A stretch of DNA of 64,000 bases from Chara braunii (Eukaryota; Streptophyta; Charophyceae; Charales; Characeae), in contig BFEA01000119.1 of the NCBI GenBank assembly GCA_003427395.1, forward strand, positions 1,054,510 through 1,118,509, in the 5' to 3' direction. The translations under genes were made by a program, and so were the position numbers. Positions within the stretch are counted from its first letter, which is position 1. Each line of letters opens with the position of its first letter. Positions 40,841 through 52,023 of the stretch are shown piece by piece. The notes beneath the pieces are model-generated. The model saw only the letters and a list, made by a program, of their open reading frames with translations. It was not told where the DNA came from and searched no databases.

Positions 40841-42546
40841 TCAACCACCGTGGATGGCGCGTCTTCGTTCAACATTTATGAGTACTCTTGCAGGTCCATA
40901 CATGCGAGCCCCCATCTCCTTGCTGAAGTATGCGATGTTATTTTGTTTACAGAGTTCTTGCACTCTCGTGTAGTAAAGAGAGCTGTAAAAATCCATTTGG
41001 ACTTCCATGTAGGCAGCTGGCCCACCCTTATCTGCCTCCTCTTCATCTTCCGCGTTCATAGCGTTCTGCGCCAAATCGACATCTTCCGGATCTTCTATAG
41101 CAACTTCTTCAATCTCTGTTCCAGCGGTCTGTTTCCCTTTTGGGACTGCCAACCCATGAACCAGCTCGGCGAGCAGCTCTTCACTTCGGATAAATCACTA
41201 CTCCCCTCCAACTTTTCATTCAGATTTTGTCTCATGCCGCCAGCACCCCCTTCCTCGTCTGGCAACATCTCAACCCTCCTCGGTCTTCCTTTCGTAGAAC
41301 CGCGGAGTTACGATTTAACCACATTTTTCTTGGGCGTGACTGCCACAGGAGTGTGTTCCCCACAGCGCTTCCTTTTTTCGCTACTAGACTCCTTATTTCT
41401 TTCCATCGCAGCCTTCTCCGCCCGTAGTTTCTCCAGTTCGTCCTTCTCCGCATTTGACAGTCTCGGCTTGGAGTCCACTGCCTCCAACTTCTGGTTGATC
41501 AATTTCAGCGAGTTCCCTAAGGTGTTAGTTATCCAAGCCTTCATGTCCTCGCTTCGGTCACTTGACTTCACTGCCAATCTAAAGTTGCCTTCAGGATGCT
41601 AACCACTTTGGGTACCACTTCTTCGCCCGTCGACAATTCTTTTTCTGGCATCCTCGACCGCCTTTGTTCGTCATGATATTCTCGAGGATATCCATATACT
41701 CTTTTCTGAAGTACGCCCTATTCCCTGGGCCAGGAAAGGCGTTGGCAAACTGCCCCTTTCCTCCTGGGTTCCCTTGCCGCTGCTCACTTGGAGCAGCCTG
41801 CTGGTTCGAAACTTGTTGATTATTCGCCGGTTGGTGCAACTGCTGATTGTGTACTGGAGGATTGAGTACCGGTTGAAGACTTGTGTGAGGTACATTCCAC
41901 TGCCCAGCAATAGGCCATTGCCGTTGACATGCCAGGCCTATAGATTCCACTGCCCGGCTGGTGGTTGCTACTGATAAGGTGCTGCGCCCATGACATTTAC
42001 CGTTGGCATCACCGGTTGCAGTTGGTATGGTCCCCCGGTAACGACACTTCCAACATTCCCCACTGGTATGTTCGAGATTGAAGGTACAGACGGCATAGGA
42101 GTGACTGCCATAGCTGGTACCATTGGGATTTTCCCACCTAGCATTATCCCTGGTCCGCCCGCCATAGGCACCGTATATGATTGTGGCATAATCCGTGGAG
42201 GAGGTGGATTAGTCGCAGACATATTCCCGGCATGAGTGTATGCAGCCGCCTGAGGAGCATGCTGCTCGACTCCATTGCCTCCGTTCATCTCAGTCCAGTA
42301 CCGACCGTCGTTCAACCATCTTCCACGTCGGCTGCCACCTTTTCGCCCTCGCCCCCCACCATACATACGACCAATGCAAGAAAGGGCAAGTAAGATCCAC
42401 CCCACACCCAGTCCGAGAATCCACTTCAAACTTTGGCTTTTCTCACCAAAGTTAATTTCCCAATCTCGTGATTTAACCTTCCATATCATCACAGCCACGT
42501 CGCACACGTCGTGACCGCGCTGCCAATGTTCTCGTGGGTGCTTCAA
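40841..42546 (-). pseudogene. ORF1-like upstream region of the Penelope-like element
   Basis: Four consecutive minus frames with the same style: 42546-41968 (hydrophobic 'WILGLGVGWILLAL', Gly/Arg-rich, then Pro/Met/Val-rich), 41950-41591 (Gln/Asn-rich then 'NRAYFRKEYMDILE'), 41577-41308 (coiled coil 'SNAEKDELEKLRAEKAAMER', then a basic patch) and 41152-40841 (acidic, then 'ELCKQNNIAYFSKEMGAR', SAP-like spacing). They probably derive from one reading frame broken by small indels, acting as the element's nucleic-acid-binding part. Function is inferred from position and composition only. Confidence 0.45.
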
Positions 42547-43520
42547 TCCGACGTGGCACCCGTTACGCCGTTGTTGCGCTCAATCCGATCGAACCTCCTT
42601 CGTCTCCAGTAGTCGTATTTCGACGTTGGATTTAGTAACGTAGTTAATGAATTTATGAGGACATATCATAAATTTATGAACGTATATTAAAAACATAAGC
42701 GTATCAATGCCTCAATTAGCCATATCCGTAGCTCATCCTCATGCATCAGAGGAATAAAGCATAATAATAAAACCTGCACTAAAGGCGCAATAATTTCTTA
42801 ATCATGATGATCACATTGATCATAATTGCTTAATCAACCAATCAGCTACAAAGCTTAACAAAGCTATACAACTAATAAAGCTATATTATTAGCCTATATA
42901 GCTAAATAACAAACCCAATGCACGATCTCTTAGAACGAGGATCGACACCTCAGGCTCGTTCCCAAGCCACGACAAGTTTCTTCCATTGCCCACGACCGTG
43001 TTCAATCACTGTTCTGTTTTTTTTTTTTTTTTTTTTTTTTTTCCCATTGTGAAGTAACGCAGGCAATAGTAATAACCCTCTTATAACTCAGAAGAATACA
43101 TACATCAACATGAATGACCCCTCCCCCCCACGACGCACCCCCCCCCTTTAACATTGATTGCAATGACGACACCATCGATTTTTTGAAGCCTAGAGAACAA
43201 TTCTACAACGGCCCAGTTCACCTAGTCCAATTTTACCCATCCTACTACATTTCTACCACGATGACCTCGTACTCGACTTAAAAGTCATGACCTATTAGCG
43301 ATTTTGTTTCCCCCAAACACCGATTACTGATCTTGTTAGTTTTTCTTTCTTCGGTTTTATAACACTGATTATCGATCTTGTAACAACAAAAACGCACACA
43401 TAGTTATTAAACCGGACCTTAAACTGAATTGAAGTACCTTTTTTTAACATCAATTCCAAGCTCGATTGGCAACTGAACACGGATGAAGTTCCAATGAAAT
43501 AAAGAAGACGAAGAAGCAGA
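42547..43520. other. AT-rich intergenic with homopolymers
   Basis: Contains a T run (43015-43042), C runs (about 43124-43147) and foldbacks such as ATGATCA-CAT-TGATCAT near 42807. No gene recognised. Confidence 0.6.
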
Positions 43521-43700
43521 TGCAATAACCCGCTTTAATATACCTTGTTGACTGTATAAGGGCCACCCGTAGCCCAACATTGGCCCTAGGCCGCATGGCC
43601 AAGACGAAGGACCCCAAATATTGAATTCAGGGGCCCTGCACCCGACAATTGACCAAAAGTTAATTGTATGGCCCTCCAGTCAAAGTTTGCATGGACCCAG
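43521..43700 (+). mobile_element. Truncated 5' LTR of gypsy element 1
   Basis: Begins TGCAATAACCCGCTTTAATA and matches the first 180 bp of the 3' LTR at 51044, up to 'GCATGGACCCA'. The remaining 800 bp of LTR and the primer-binding site are missing; leader sequence ('CTTGATTCGCTTTATTCC') follows directly, so an internal deletion joined the two. Confidence 0.8.
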
Positions 43701-44500
43701 CCTCTTGATTCGCTTTATTCCTCTCTTCCTCTTCCCTGTCTCCATCACCTTCTTCACTAATGGAGAAGGTGGTGAAATTAGAACCCGTGGCCAAGTTGCG
43801 AACAAACGACAACAGATGTTGAACCATTTCCATCAGTTGATCACGGAATTGCATGACGCTGGAGAAGATGCTGAGCAGCACGTGCGCAACCAATTCGATC
43901 TGCGAGCAACAAAAGGTGAACTAGAGCAGGCTGACACTACTATTCAGATGATGGAAGCCAGCGGTCGTGCGCAAAGGACAATTGATCTGAGTCGAGCGGC
44001 TCTAGATAAATTCGTGACTGGTAAACTGACGGGGATAGTTGATAAAGGGACCAAAAAGAAGAAGAGGAAGGAGAGAGAAGTGAACGGAAGGAAGAACCAA
44101 AATTGTCTGAAGAGATAATGAAGGGAAATATCAAACAATTAGAAGATGCATTGAATGCGGACAAGAAAAAAACGGAAGATTATCAGAGGAAGAAGAAGGA
44201 GAAAGCACAACAAAAAAGGAAGGTTGATAAAATCAAACAAAGATTTTACTTTGACGGAACAATAACTGACCTTGCATCTGTATTGAATACCACATGATGG
44301 CTTATCTCGCTCACCTCGAAATGAAGATTGATAACAACACCGCTGAACTGCAGACCATGACACCACTTGTGAAAGGAAAGAACAAGGTGGTGATTCAGGA
44401 GGATAAAAGAAAAAGTAAGGATAAAATTACCATTCACGTACAACAACAAGAAGGGAGAAAACTTGTTGTTATGGATAACGGAGATCCAGACTTGTAGCAA
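43701..44500 (+). pseudogene. Gypsy 1 gag, N-terminal coiled-coil part
   Basis: Three overlapping frames (43621-44118, 44103-44297, 44294-44497) continue one another. The protein is highly charged with 'QHVRNQFDLRATKGELEQAD', 'KTEDYQRKKKEKAQQKRK' (coiled coil) and 'MMAYLAHLEMKIDNN'. The homologous remnant at 17865-18860 (-) shows the same order. Stops at 44116 and 44295 break it. Confidence 0.65.
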
Positions 44501-44551
44501 CCGCTCCGGTGGAACCTGAGAGTCGGGTAGCCTTCTCTACGTTTTGTCTAA

Positions 44552-45343
44552 GTGGCAAAGGAGTGGGTCCTTTTGGAGGCCCACGCTGCCGAATTCGACG
44601 ACATTGGTGAGTGGGCCAAAACTTTTACGCTAAAGGAGTTTCTACAAAAGATCAAGGAAATATTTCTTGATAAGACGACAACCGATAAGGCTTTCGACGA
44701 ACTCACCACCATTAGTCAAAAGCGCTGGACTTTTGTCGATGCATTACCTCGTGAGGTGGATCGTCTGTTGCAAGTACCTAAACTTGACTTGCAGGACAAC
44801 CAGGTCCTATATCTCTACTTATGTGCATTGCTCGTGCCGATTCGCGGACAGCTCAAGGCCGATGCAAAGTCTGGTAACTGTAACCATAGACAATTTCGTG
44901 ATCTTGCGCTTCAGCAGGAAAAAATGACGGCACAAGTAAAAGGAACCTATGACTCTGTGATGAGAAATGGTCCGGTTGGTGGGTATGGGAAGCGTGTCCT
45001 GTTGCGGCAGAAGCGACAGGATCATATGCTTCTTGTTTTTTATGATGATACGATGAAGAAGTTACCCCTCGACGAGGGTGCGGTTAGTGGCGGCAGTGAG
45101 TCAGGAAAGAGTGACGTCACTGCCGTGGTGGCCAACAAGGGTGGCACCAATCCGAATTGGAACAAAAAGAAGAGGCCACGCTCCTTTCTCGAGCATCCCG
45201 GTATTGCAGCCGGTAGGCTTTGGAAAAATATGGGATTGACTCGAGAAGAATGGCAGGACCGGATGAGTAATAGGCAGTATCTCAAGTGTGGCACTGCGGG
45301 GCATATCATTACATGGTGCCCGCACATCCAGAACCCAAAGTGA
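44552..45343 (+). pseudogene. Gypsy 1 gag core with degenerate zinc knuckle
   Basis: 263 residues without interruption. The gag core shows 'WAKTFTLKEFLQKIKEIFLD', 'FDELTTISQKRWTFVD' and 'YLYLCALLVPIRGQL' in the expected helical spacing. Near the C-terminus 'YLKCGTAGHIITWC' is a CCHC zinc knuckle whose first Cys has become Tyr. Role in the family: capsid and RNA packaging. The next frame (45286-45711) is an out-of-phase continuation. Confidence 0.7.
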
Positions 45344-45716
45344 AGCAACCAATAGGAGTGGCATCTGCTTCTACTGAGTTGAAGGGTTTAGTTAAAGGTA
45401 AGGCGCCGATCACCCCTTTCAACCCCTCAACTCACATGGCAGAGGATGACTCTTCTTCGGCCTGTTGTCCAGAACACGCTGACACTGTCTTATATTCTGT
45501 CTCTCTGGACGATTCCCTTGACAAACTTGGAACTGAACTCATTGCATTAAAAAGTTTGTGGGCTAAGAAAGCACAGTCTAAGAGTGAGCTGACGATCACA
45601 GCCATTGAGATTGCAGTTACACGAGTAGGTGCCTTGTTAGACCCCCAGGGTCGACGCGGTCCTACATCTCCGCGAAGGCAATTCGAAAGTTGCATTTGGG
45701 GTGAAAGGTAAAAGAC

Positions 45717-46520
45717 TTGCCTATACCTACCACGTCTATGTTGACTGGCAAGAGCACGATCACTATCTTTCGATATGTTAATCGTGTAAAGTGTTATTTT
45801 CAAACTAAGGAAGGAAATAAGGTTTTGCATGAAGTATCTTTCCTAATTGAAAAGAACTTGCCCTTTGACATAATTCTGGAAATGGATAAGCACAAGGAAA
45901 CCGACCCAGACATCAAGTTTAAGAAATTCATTAAAAAGATAACCGGCAAAAAGTTCGAATCTAAAGTAATCAAACTATATCACAGGTCTAGATATGACTC
46001 GTCATTGTCTTTCTGTTGTACGAGTTATCCAACCTTTAGATCAATGGTATCAAAGAAGAAGTTCGACCAGGATGTGATGATGATGCTCGTTAAACGAGTA
46101 GGCGAATGTTACTCGTCCTACCCACCTTCTATTGAAAAGTTCCTATCTGAGTTTAAGGACTCGCAGACTGAACCGACGGGAATCACTGAGCATGCTATCA
46201 AGCACACCTTTGAAATTATATCCGGAAGTCTGATTCCCAAAGGACCCATTTATCTAATGTCACCTAGGAACCTAGAGGAATTGAAAAAACAGTTGCAAAA
46301 ACTAACTGAGAAAGGACGAATTCGCCCAAGTTCATCTCCCTATGCTATCTTGTTTGTGCCCAAGAAGGAAAAGGAACTTAGACTATGCATCGACTATCGA
46401 GGATTGAACTCCGACACTGTTAAGAACGCAGAGCCCCTTCCTGGTATTGATGACCTGCTGGATCACTTGCAGAGTTGTAAGGATTTTAGCAAGATTGATC
46501 TGAAGTCAGGCTACCACTAG
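45717..46520 (+). pseudogene. Gypsy 1 protease end and RT N-terminal half
   Basis: 267 residues. The start '[12 protein letters not shown]' is the ILGMD region of the protease; the D-T/S-G site upstream was not found. From residue about 160 the RT follows: '[20 protein letters not shown]', '[20 protein letters not shown]', '[17 protein letters not shown]' and '[10 protein letters not shown]', which includes the first catalytic Asp. A TAG at 46518 stops the frame within the motif. Confidence 0.75.
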
Positions 46521-47126
46521 ATTGAGGTGGCCCCTGAAGATCAACACAAGACGACTTTCTGAACCAGGTATGAACACTACGAATTCATTGTTATGCCTTT
46601 TGGATTGACGAATGCACCTGCGACTTTTCAAAGGTCTATGAATGAATTGTTCAGACAATGGTTGGACCAATTTGTAGTCGTGTATCTCGACGACATCCTC
46701 GTGTATAGTAAGGCACTTGAGAACCACGAGAAACACCTACGAATGATACTTTAAAAGTTGCGTGAGAGAAACTTTAAATTGGATCCTAAGAAGTCTGAGT
46801 TTGCTAAGCCTGAGGTATTATACTCAGAGCATATAGTAAACGAAGAGAGACTAAAGCCTAGAGAAAAAAAAATTACAACAATCTAAAATTGGCCCACACC
46901 TAAAACTTCTACCGAAATCAAATATTTTCTAGGATTTGCTACTTACTACAGGAAGTTTGTGAGAAACTTCTCATTGATAGCTATGCTTATGAGAAAATTT
47001 ATGAAGAAAGAAAAACCTTGGTTATGGGACAAAGATCGTCAGTCTTCGTTTAAAAAGTTGAAACATGTACTAACTCAATATCCTATCTTAAAGATTGTTG
47101 ATCCGTCTCTACCTTTCATTGTCATC
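46521..47126 (+). pseudogene. Gypsy 1 RT C-terminal half (with stops)
   Basis: Same phase as the upstream RT but with TGA at 46560, TAA at 46752 and TAA near 46884. Motifs remain readable: '[15 protein letters not shown]' and '[12 protein letters not shown]' (YxDD box, about 46680-46710), then the connection segment ('FLGFATYYRKFVRNFS', 46930). The catalytic aspartates are intact. Confidence 0.75.
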
Positions 47127-47863
47127 ATTGACGCAAGTCGATACGGAATGGGGAATGTGCTACAACAGGATGACGATAAGAGATATAAACCCATTGAGTT
47201 TATGTCCAAGAGACTTCCGTCTGAAAAAGTAACCAACTTCACTTACGAAAGAGAATTGTGTGTCTTGGTCGCTGCACTGGACACATGGAAACACTACTTG
47301 TTAGGGAGACAAACCACTCTACTCAGAAGTTTATTAAAACCCAACCTTGACTCTCTGACAAGTTAGTTAGATGGTCCGCTTTTATTGATACTTTTAATTT
47401 TGAACTGAAAACAATTAAAGGGAAATTTAATGTTGATGTCGATGCTTTGTCAACCATTGACGCAAGTCAGTACGAAATTCGGGTTGTGCTACAAAAGGAT
47501 GACGGTAAGGGATACAGACCCATTGAGTTTATGTCCAAGAGACTTCTATCTGAAAAAGTGACAAACTCCACTTACGAAAGAAAATTGTATGCCTTGGTCG
47601 TTGCACTGGACATATGGAAGCACTACTTGCTAGGGAGATATTTCACTATCTATTCAGACCACTTTATGCTAAAGTTGATTAAAACCCAACCTCGACTCTT
47701 TGACAAGTTAGTTAGATGGTCCGCTTTGATTGATACTTTTGACTTTGAACAGAAAACAATTAAAGGAAAGTGTAATGTTGTTGCGGATGCTCTGTCAAGG
47801 CGTGCTGATTTCTTTGGAACAATTGTCTCTTATCTCGATGTTGGGAATACCTGCAAGGGCTAA
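47127..47863 (+). pseudogene. Tandemly duplicated RNase H domain of gypsy 1
   Basis: 47127-47455 and 47456-47800 are direct copies (329 and 345 bp). Both begin 'IDAS(R/Q)Y' and include 'PIEFMSKRL', 'TYER' and 'WKHYLLGR'. The first ends 'VDALST' fused straight to the second 'IDASQY', and it carries a stop and a small deletion (near 47315-47366). The second copy is complete to 'VADALSRRADFFG', the usual RNase H end. Confidence 0.8.
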
Positions 47864-47949
47864 TCCGCAAGGGTTATGCAGATGGTATAATATGGAATCC
47901 TATCATTGGGACTCTACAAAGAAACCCTGAATTTTTCCCTGAACATCGA

Positions 47950-48950
47950 ATGACTGATGACTTACTCTTCTTTGTTGATAAGATTGAAGAAAGACTTTGC
48001 ATTCCACATAAAGAACCAATTAAGAGTATGATTATTGAAAAATGTCATGACACTGAAGGACACTTAGGTTTCAAGAAGATGTATACAAATATGAGAGAAC
48101 GCTTTGAATGGAAAGGAATGAATGAGGATGTGCTAACCTATATGAGAACTTGTCTCGTTTGCCGAAGGAACAAACCCTCACATAAGAATCTACTGGGACT
48201 AGTGAAACCACTACCTATTCCAAGTAAGCCCGGTGAGTCTATCTCAATTGATTTCATGAGTCTCACTAAGAGCCGAAATGGCAACAGTCAGGTGATGGTC
48301 ATTGTCGATCGATTATAAAAGTATGCCATGTTCATTCTCTTACCTGTCGAAGCTAAGACGAAACTTGTCATCTAAAAGTTTCAGATGTAATCAGTTTCAG
48401 AACATGAAATTCCAAAAATCATCGTTTCTTATAGGGATGTACGGTTCAACGGTCTACAATGGCAAAAGTTGATGGAAGCCTATGGCACTAGGTTAACCAT
48501 GTCGTCAGGTAGACACCCTGAAACGAATGACAAAACTGATGAATCGTCTGTGCCAACAGCTTTTGCACATGTATGTACGACCCGATCAGATAGATTGAGA
48601 CGAGAACTTACCTCAGATTGCAAGTGCATATAATAACATATGTTACACTGCACAAAGGTTGGAAGCCTCGATGTCCCATTGATGCTCTCACCCGGGACCA
48701 AATTCAAAAGTTACCCTCAGGCACTCGAGAATTTGTTGTTCTATATGAAGAAAACATAAAGAAAGTCAAGGAAAATATACAAAAAACCCAATTGCAAATG
48801 ATTGAACATGCCAACAAACATCGTAGGTCATCTCAATTTAAAAAAGGTGATCTTGTATGGGTGAAGTCTAAAAAAATTTGCTTGGAAGAGAATGTCTCAG
48901 AAACTGCTGTTTGTTTACTATGGACCTTGGGAAGTTCTCAAGGTGATTGG
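47950..48950 (+). pseudogene. Gypsy 1 integrase
   Basis: The HHCC zinc-binding part ('CHDTEGHLGFKKMY' and 'TCLVCRR') and the first catalytic Asp ('ISIDFMSL') are in the intact frame 47950-48318. The core continues with stops at about 48316 and 48373; 'SYRDVRF' (second Asp) and 'SGRHPETNDKTD' replace SDRD and HPQTDGQTE, so the catalytic Glu is changed. The GPY/F-like end ('SQFKKGDLVWVKSKK') is at about 48840-48880. Confidence 0.7.
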
Positions 48951-49126
48951 GGATGCAGATACACCCTCATATTGAATCGACATACCCGCACACCTCAAGA
49001 TCTATCCTGTATTTCACGCGTCTAAACTACTACCATATGTGGAGGGACAATAATTTGTCCTTCAATGAATGCAGACTACGAAGTTGAGAAAATATTGGAA
49101 CATGGGTACTTCTCTACAAGTGGTCG
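48951..49126 (+). pseudogene. Gypsy 1 chromodomain start
   Basis: Translation near 49080-49110 gives 'YEVEKILEHGYF', the first strand of a chromodomain (consensus yeVEkILdhR). The domain is cut at the junction to the second integrase fragment near 49127. Chromodomains in this position target insertion to heterochromatin in the family. Confidence 0.5.
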
Positions 49127-49936
49127 GGCCGTTACCTAGAGACTAACGGTCAGACTGAGCAGATGAATAAGATCCTGCAACAAGTCTTGCACATGCATAT
49201 TAGACCAGATCAAGTTATGTTGGCCAAGGTAGCGAGTGCATATAACAACAACGTGCACCTAGCCACTTGTCGTCCTCCCAATGAGCATTAGTCCTTTAGA
49301 CTGCGCAGACCGTTTGAAGGACTTAACCGGGACCAGATTCATAGGCTACCGCCCGGTACTTGGGAGTTTGTGATACAGCACGAGGAATTAGCTACCGTTG
49401 TTGAGAACCTCATGAAGGCCCAACACAGAATGATAGAAGAGGCTAACAAGCACCGTCGCCCGTCACAGTTTCAAGTAGGCGACCTAGTGTGGGTCAAGTC
49501 CAAAGAATTTTGCTCCTGAGGAAAACATTTCGCACAAGTTACTGCCAACATACAAAGGACCGTCGCCAGTTCTAGAAGTCAAGGGCGGAGAGGATGGACC
49601 ATCCTATACGATAGAGATCCCAACACACCTCCACACCTACCCTGTGTTTCATACATCGAAGTTGCTCCCATGTGTCACAAGTCAACAGTTTCCATCGAGA
49701 AGATCCATGATCCCTCTGGACATGATGGAAGATATGACATTGAGGGCATTGCAGGTGCAAACGTATTCAGAACAGGAGGTAGAGGTTGTCCACAGAAACA
49801 GTATAAGGTCCGATTTGCTTATCAGCAACCCGAGGACGACTGCTGGTTTACTAGAACTGAACTTCTAGAAACAGCTCCCGACGTAGTTAGAGCCTACGAG
49901 AGAGAAAGGAAAGGTAAAAATCCGGTCTTGGACTGA
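49127..49936 (+). pseudogene. Second integrase C-terminus and chromodomain fragment
   Basis: Begins within the integrase core ('LETNGQTEQMNKILQQVL', keeping the Glu lost in the first copy), then 'FEGLNRDQIHRLPPGTWEF', 'SQFQVGDLVWVKSKEF' (GPY/F region) and, in a shifted frame, 'YKVRFAYQQPEDDCWFTRTE' ending 'AYERERKGK' as in gypsy 2. It comes from a different but related element or an unequal exchange. Stops at about 49289 and 49517. Confidence 0.65.
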
Positions 49937-51028
49937 ATTATTCTCGGAGGACCTCGAATTTAGGCCGGCGGGAGTGAAACGGTATTCACCTGCTAGCAGT
50001 AGCGAATGCAGATCCCAAGGCTCGATCCCTAGTTTCTTACCTTACCTGTGTACAGTACCTGTGTCGACCCCGAGAGTTGAACCTGTGACTTGTGTATTCG
50101 CAACAGTTGGTAGGCTGTCGTAAGTCCGTAAGTTAGTTGGGGTTCGATCTGTAGACCTGTCAGATAGAGGTCTTAGCGAGTTCTAGAAGTCGTAGCTATA
50201 GCTCTTCTGAAAGGTCAAGTTCGTAGCTGCTACAGTCCTGAGAGGTCAAGGTCATAGCTGCTACAGTGTTCGAAAGGCCAAGTCCACAGACTTCCGGAAG
50301 GTCCGGAAGTGGCCTTTCGAAGTTGTCTCACATTTGGACAGAGGCAAGTGGGCAAGTGGTGAGCCCAACTGCGTTACGTCGACAGTGCGACTGCATCGAG
50401 TTGGCAGTGCAAACCCATGTAGTCAGTCAGTCACAGTCCAGTCTGAGCAAGTACCATGTGGGACTGTGTGCACCAAGGGCATGGGAAAGGGGCAGACCAA
50501 CGAGTTACAGAAGTATAAATCAAGAGGCAAGCGCCCAACCATTCATTCATTCCTGCGTAAGCCATGCGGAAGCGCTGCTTGAGGGACTTGTGCGAGGTGG
50601 TCTGCAGAGTGCCCGAAGACAAAGTGGGCTGAAGGAGATAGTTAGCCATAGCTAGTGAAGGACAGCGGCCATAGCCGCCATAGCTGATAGGCGAGTGTGT
50701 TAGTGGGAGTGTGTGTGAGTGCGTATGCGTGTGGGATATCCAGGGTGATCCGGAGTTGAGTGAGTGCGAACAGTGGTGTTGGATAGAGAGACGAGGGTTG
50801 GAGGGTACAGGCGCTGACGCGCCACAGCCTGTTGAAGCGAGCTTGTATCTGAACTGTGTTTTCGACTTCTATATCTATGGGCTTTGAGTGGGCGTTGTGC
50901 GCCAGTGTGACTCACCATCTGTTTGCACAAGTGCGGAGTGGAAAAGGAAGCGAGTCTCTGATATTAATGCTGCATATGAGCGCGGGCTAAAAGGAAGTTA
51001 ATGTATTTCTGCGATGGAAGCTCAAAAA
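49937..51028. other. Gypsy 3' untranslated / LTR-like remnant
   Basis: After the stop, 'GAATTTAGGCCGGCGGGAG' (49958-49975) is a polypurine-tract-like sequence followed by TGAAACGG, which may start an LTR of the second fragment. The rest to 51028 has repeated 'GAAAGGTCAAG/GAGAGGTCAAG' and 'CATAGCTGCTACAGT' motifs (50180-50280) and no coding sequence. Confidence 0.4.
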
Positions 51029-51043
51029 TTGGGCCGGCAGGAA
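51029..51043 (+). other. Polypurine tract of gypsy 1
   Basis: TTGGGCCGGCAGGAA directly before the TG of the 3' LTR; same context as the minus-strand tract at 5370. Confidence 0.65.
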
Positions 51044-52023
51044 TGCAATAACCCGCTTTAATATGCCTCGTTGACTGTCTAAGGGCCACCCGCAGGCCCG
51101 ACGTCGCCCGCATGGCCAAGAGGCAGGACCCCAAATGTTGAATTCAGGGGCCCTGCACCCGACAGTTGACCGAAAGTCAACCATACGAGGCCCTCCAGTC
51201 AAAGTCTGCATAGACCCATCCCAGGCCGCCGGTCAGACACACACACTTGTTTGTATGCAGGTACCCAGACAGCATCTACACGAAGTGGAAGTCTGTAACT
51301 GTACGAGATCCACGCCGTCGGCGTGAGCCAATCTGAGCCACTGTGGGTGGGAGACCAGAGGCGGGGCAACCTCGTCAGCACTAAAGGCCCCTGCCTCCGG
51401 GAGTCGACATTCAGTCTTGCGGCGCTGACTTGACACTGGCTTGATGCTGGCTAGACACTGGCTGTACGCTGGCTTGATGCTGGCTGGGCGCTGGCACTGT
51501 GCGATGACGACGCCAGACTGCTGTCTTCTGGCTTGCTGACGTGGCACATGCCACGCTGTCTACCATTGCTGACGTGGCATTCGCCACACTGTCTTCATTG
51601 CTGAGTTGGACACGACAAGGAGGGAGATCGGGATCTGTGGTTGGATTGAGAGGGAGAGAGGGTACTTACCTGTTGCTGATACTGCGCGCTGCTGTAACGT
51701 CTTCACGGGAGAACTGTGCCACGTGGCACGCTGATGTGATCAGGCCCTGTCAGGCTCGTTTCTTGGACACTGTTTGCTGACGTGCAGGCGAGGGGAGGCC
51801 CGGAGAAGGAAAGGGAATTGAGGGACTACTATCTATGTGGTCATTGATGGATACTCACTCTTCCACCCTCTTAAGTCTCTTCTCCCCCTCCTCTCCTTTC
51901 GTCTACTGGTTACGAGACATTGTATCACGGATCACATTTCATGATTATTGGAGACATTATTTAGCGCTGAGGTATCTTGTACTTCGACCCTTGACGAGTA
52001 TTCTCCAGATTGGGTTCATTACA
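51044..52023 (+). mobile_element. 3' LTR of gypsy element 1, TG...CA
   Basis: 980 bp from TGCAATAACCCG to GGGTTCATTACA, colinear with the LTRs at 4402 and 25527. Internal landmarks: 'TGTATGCAGGTACCC' (51254), eight or so GCTGGC/TGACACTGGC units (51428-51500), 'GCTGACGTGGCA' at about 51533 and 51568, 'GCCACGTGGCAC' at 51718 and 'CTCCTCTCCTTTCGTCT' at 51890. Confidence 0.8.

Larger units (their letters stand above)
36984..42546 (-). mobile_element. Penelope-like retroelement with N-terminal GIY-YIG, degenerate
   Basis: Minus-strand order: ORF1-like Gly/Pro/Gln-rich and coiled-coil segments (42546-40841), a GIY-YIG endonuclease (40609-40039), a linker (40025-38867), reverse transcriptase motifs (39000-38867 and 37800-37216) and the conserved C-terminal tail (37223-36984). 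Having the endonuclease in front of the RT, rather than behind it as in canonical Penelope, matches the group of Penelope-like elements reported with N-terminal GIY-YIG domains, including green-algal Chlamys elements. At least four frameshifts and a stretch of about 1 kb of foreign sequence between RT motifs make it a pseudogene. No LTR or pLTR was identified. Confidence 0.7.
43521..52023 (+). mobile_element. Ty3/gypsy retrotransposon 1 (plus strand), broken
   Basis: Order: first 180 bp of a 5' LTR (43521-43700), gag (43701-45343), protease end and RT (45717-46900), RNase H (47000-47863, duplicated), integrase (47950-48950), chromodomain start (about 49080), a second integrase/chromodomain end (49127-49936), a polypurine tract and a full 3' LTR (51044-52023). 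Gag-PR-RT-RH-INT-chromodomain is the chromovirus order of plant Ty3/gypsy. Many stops and frameshifts make it dead. Confidence 0.85.
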
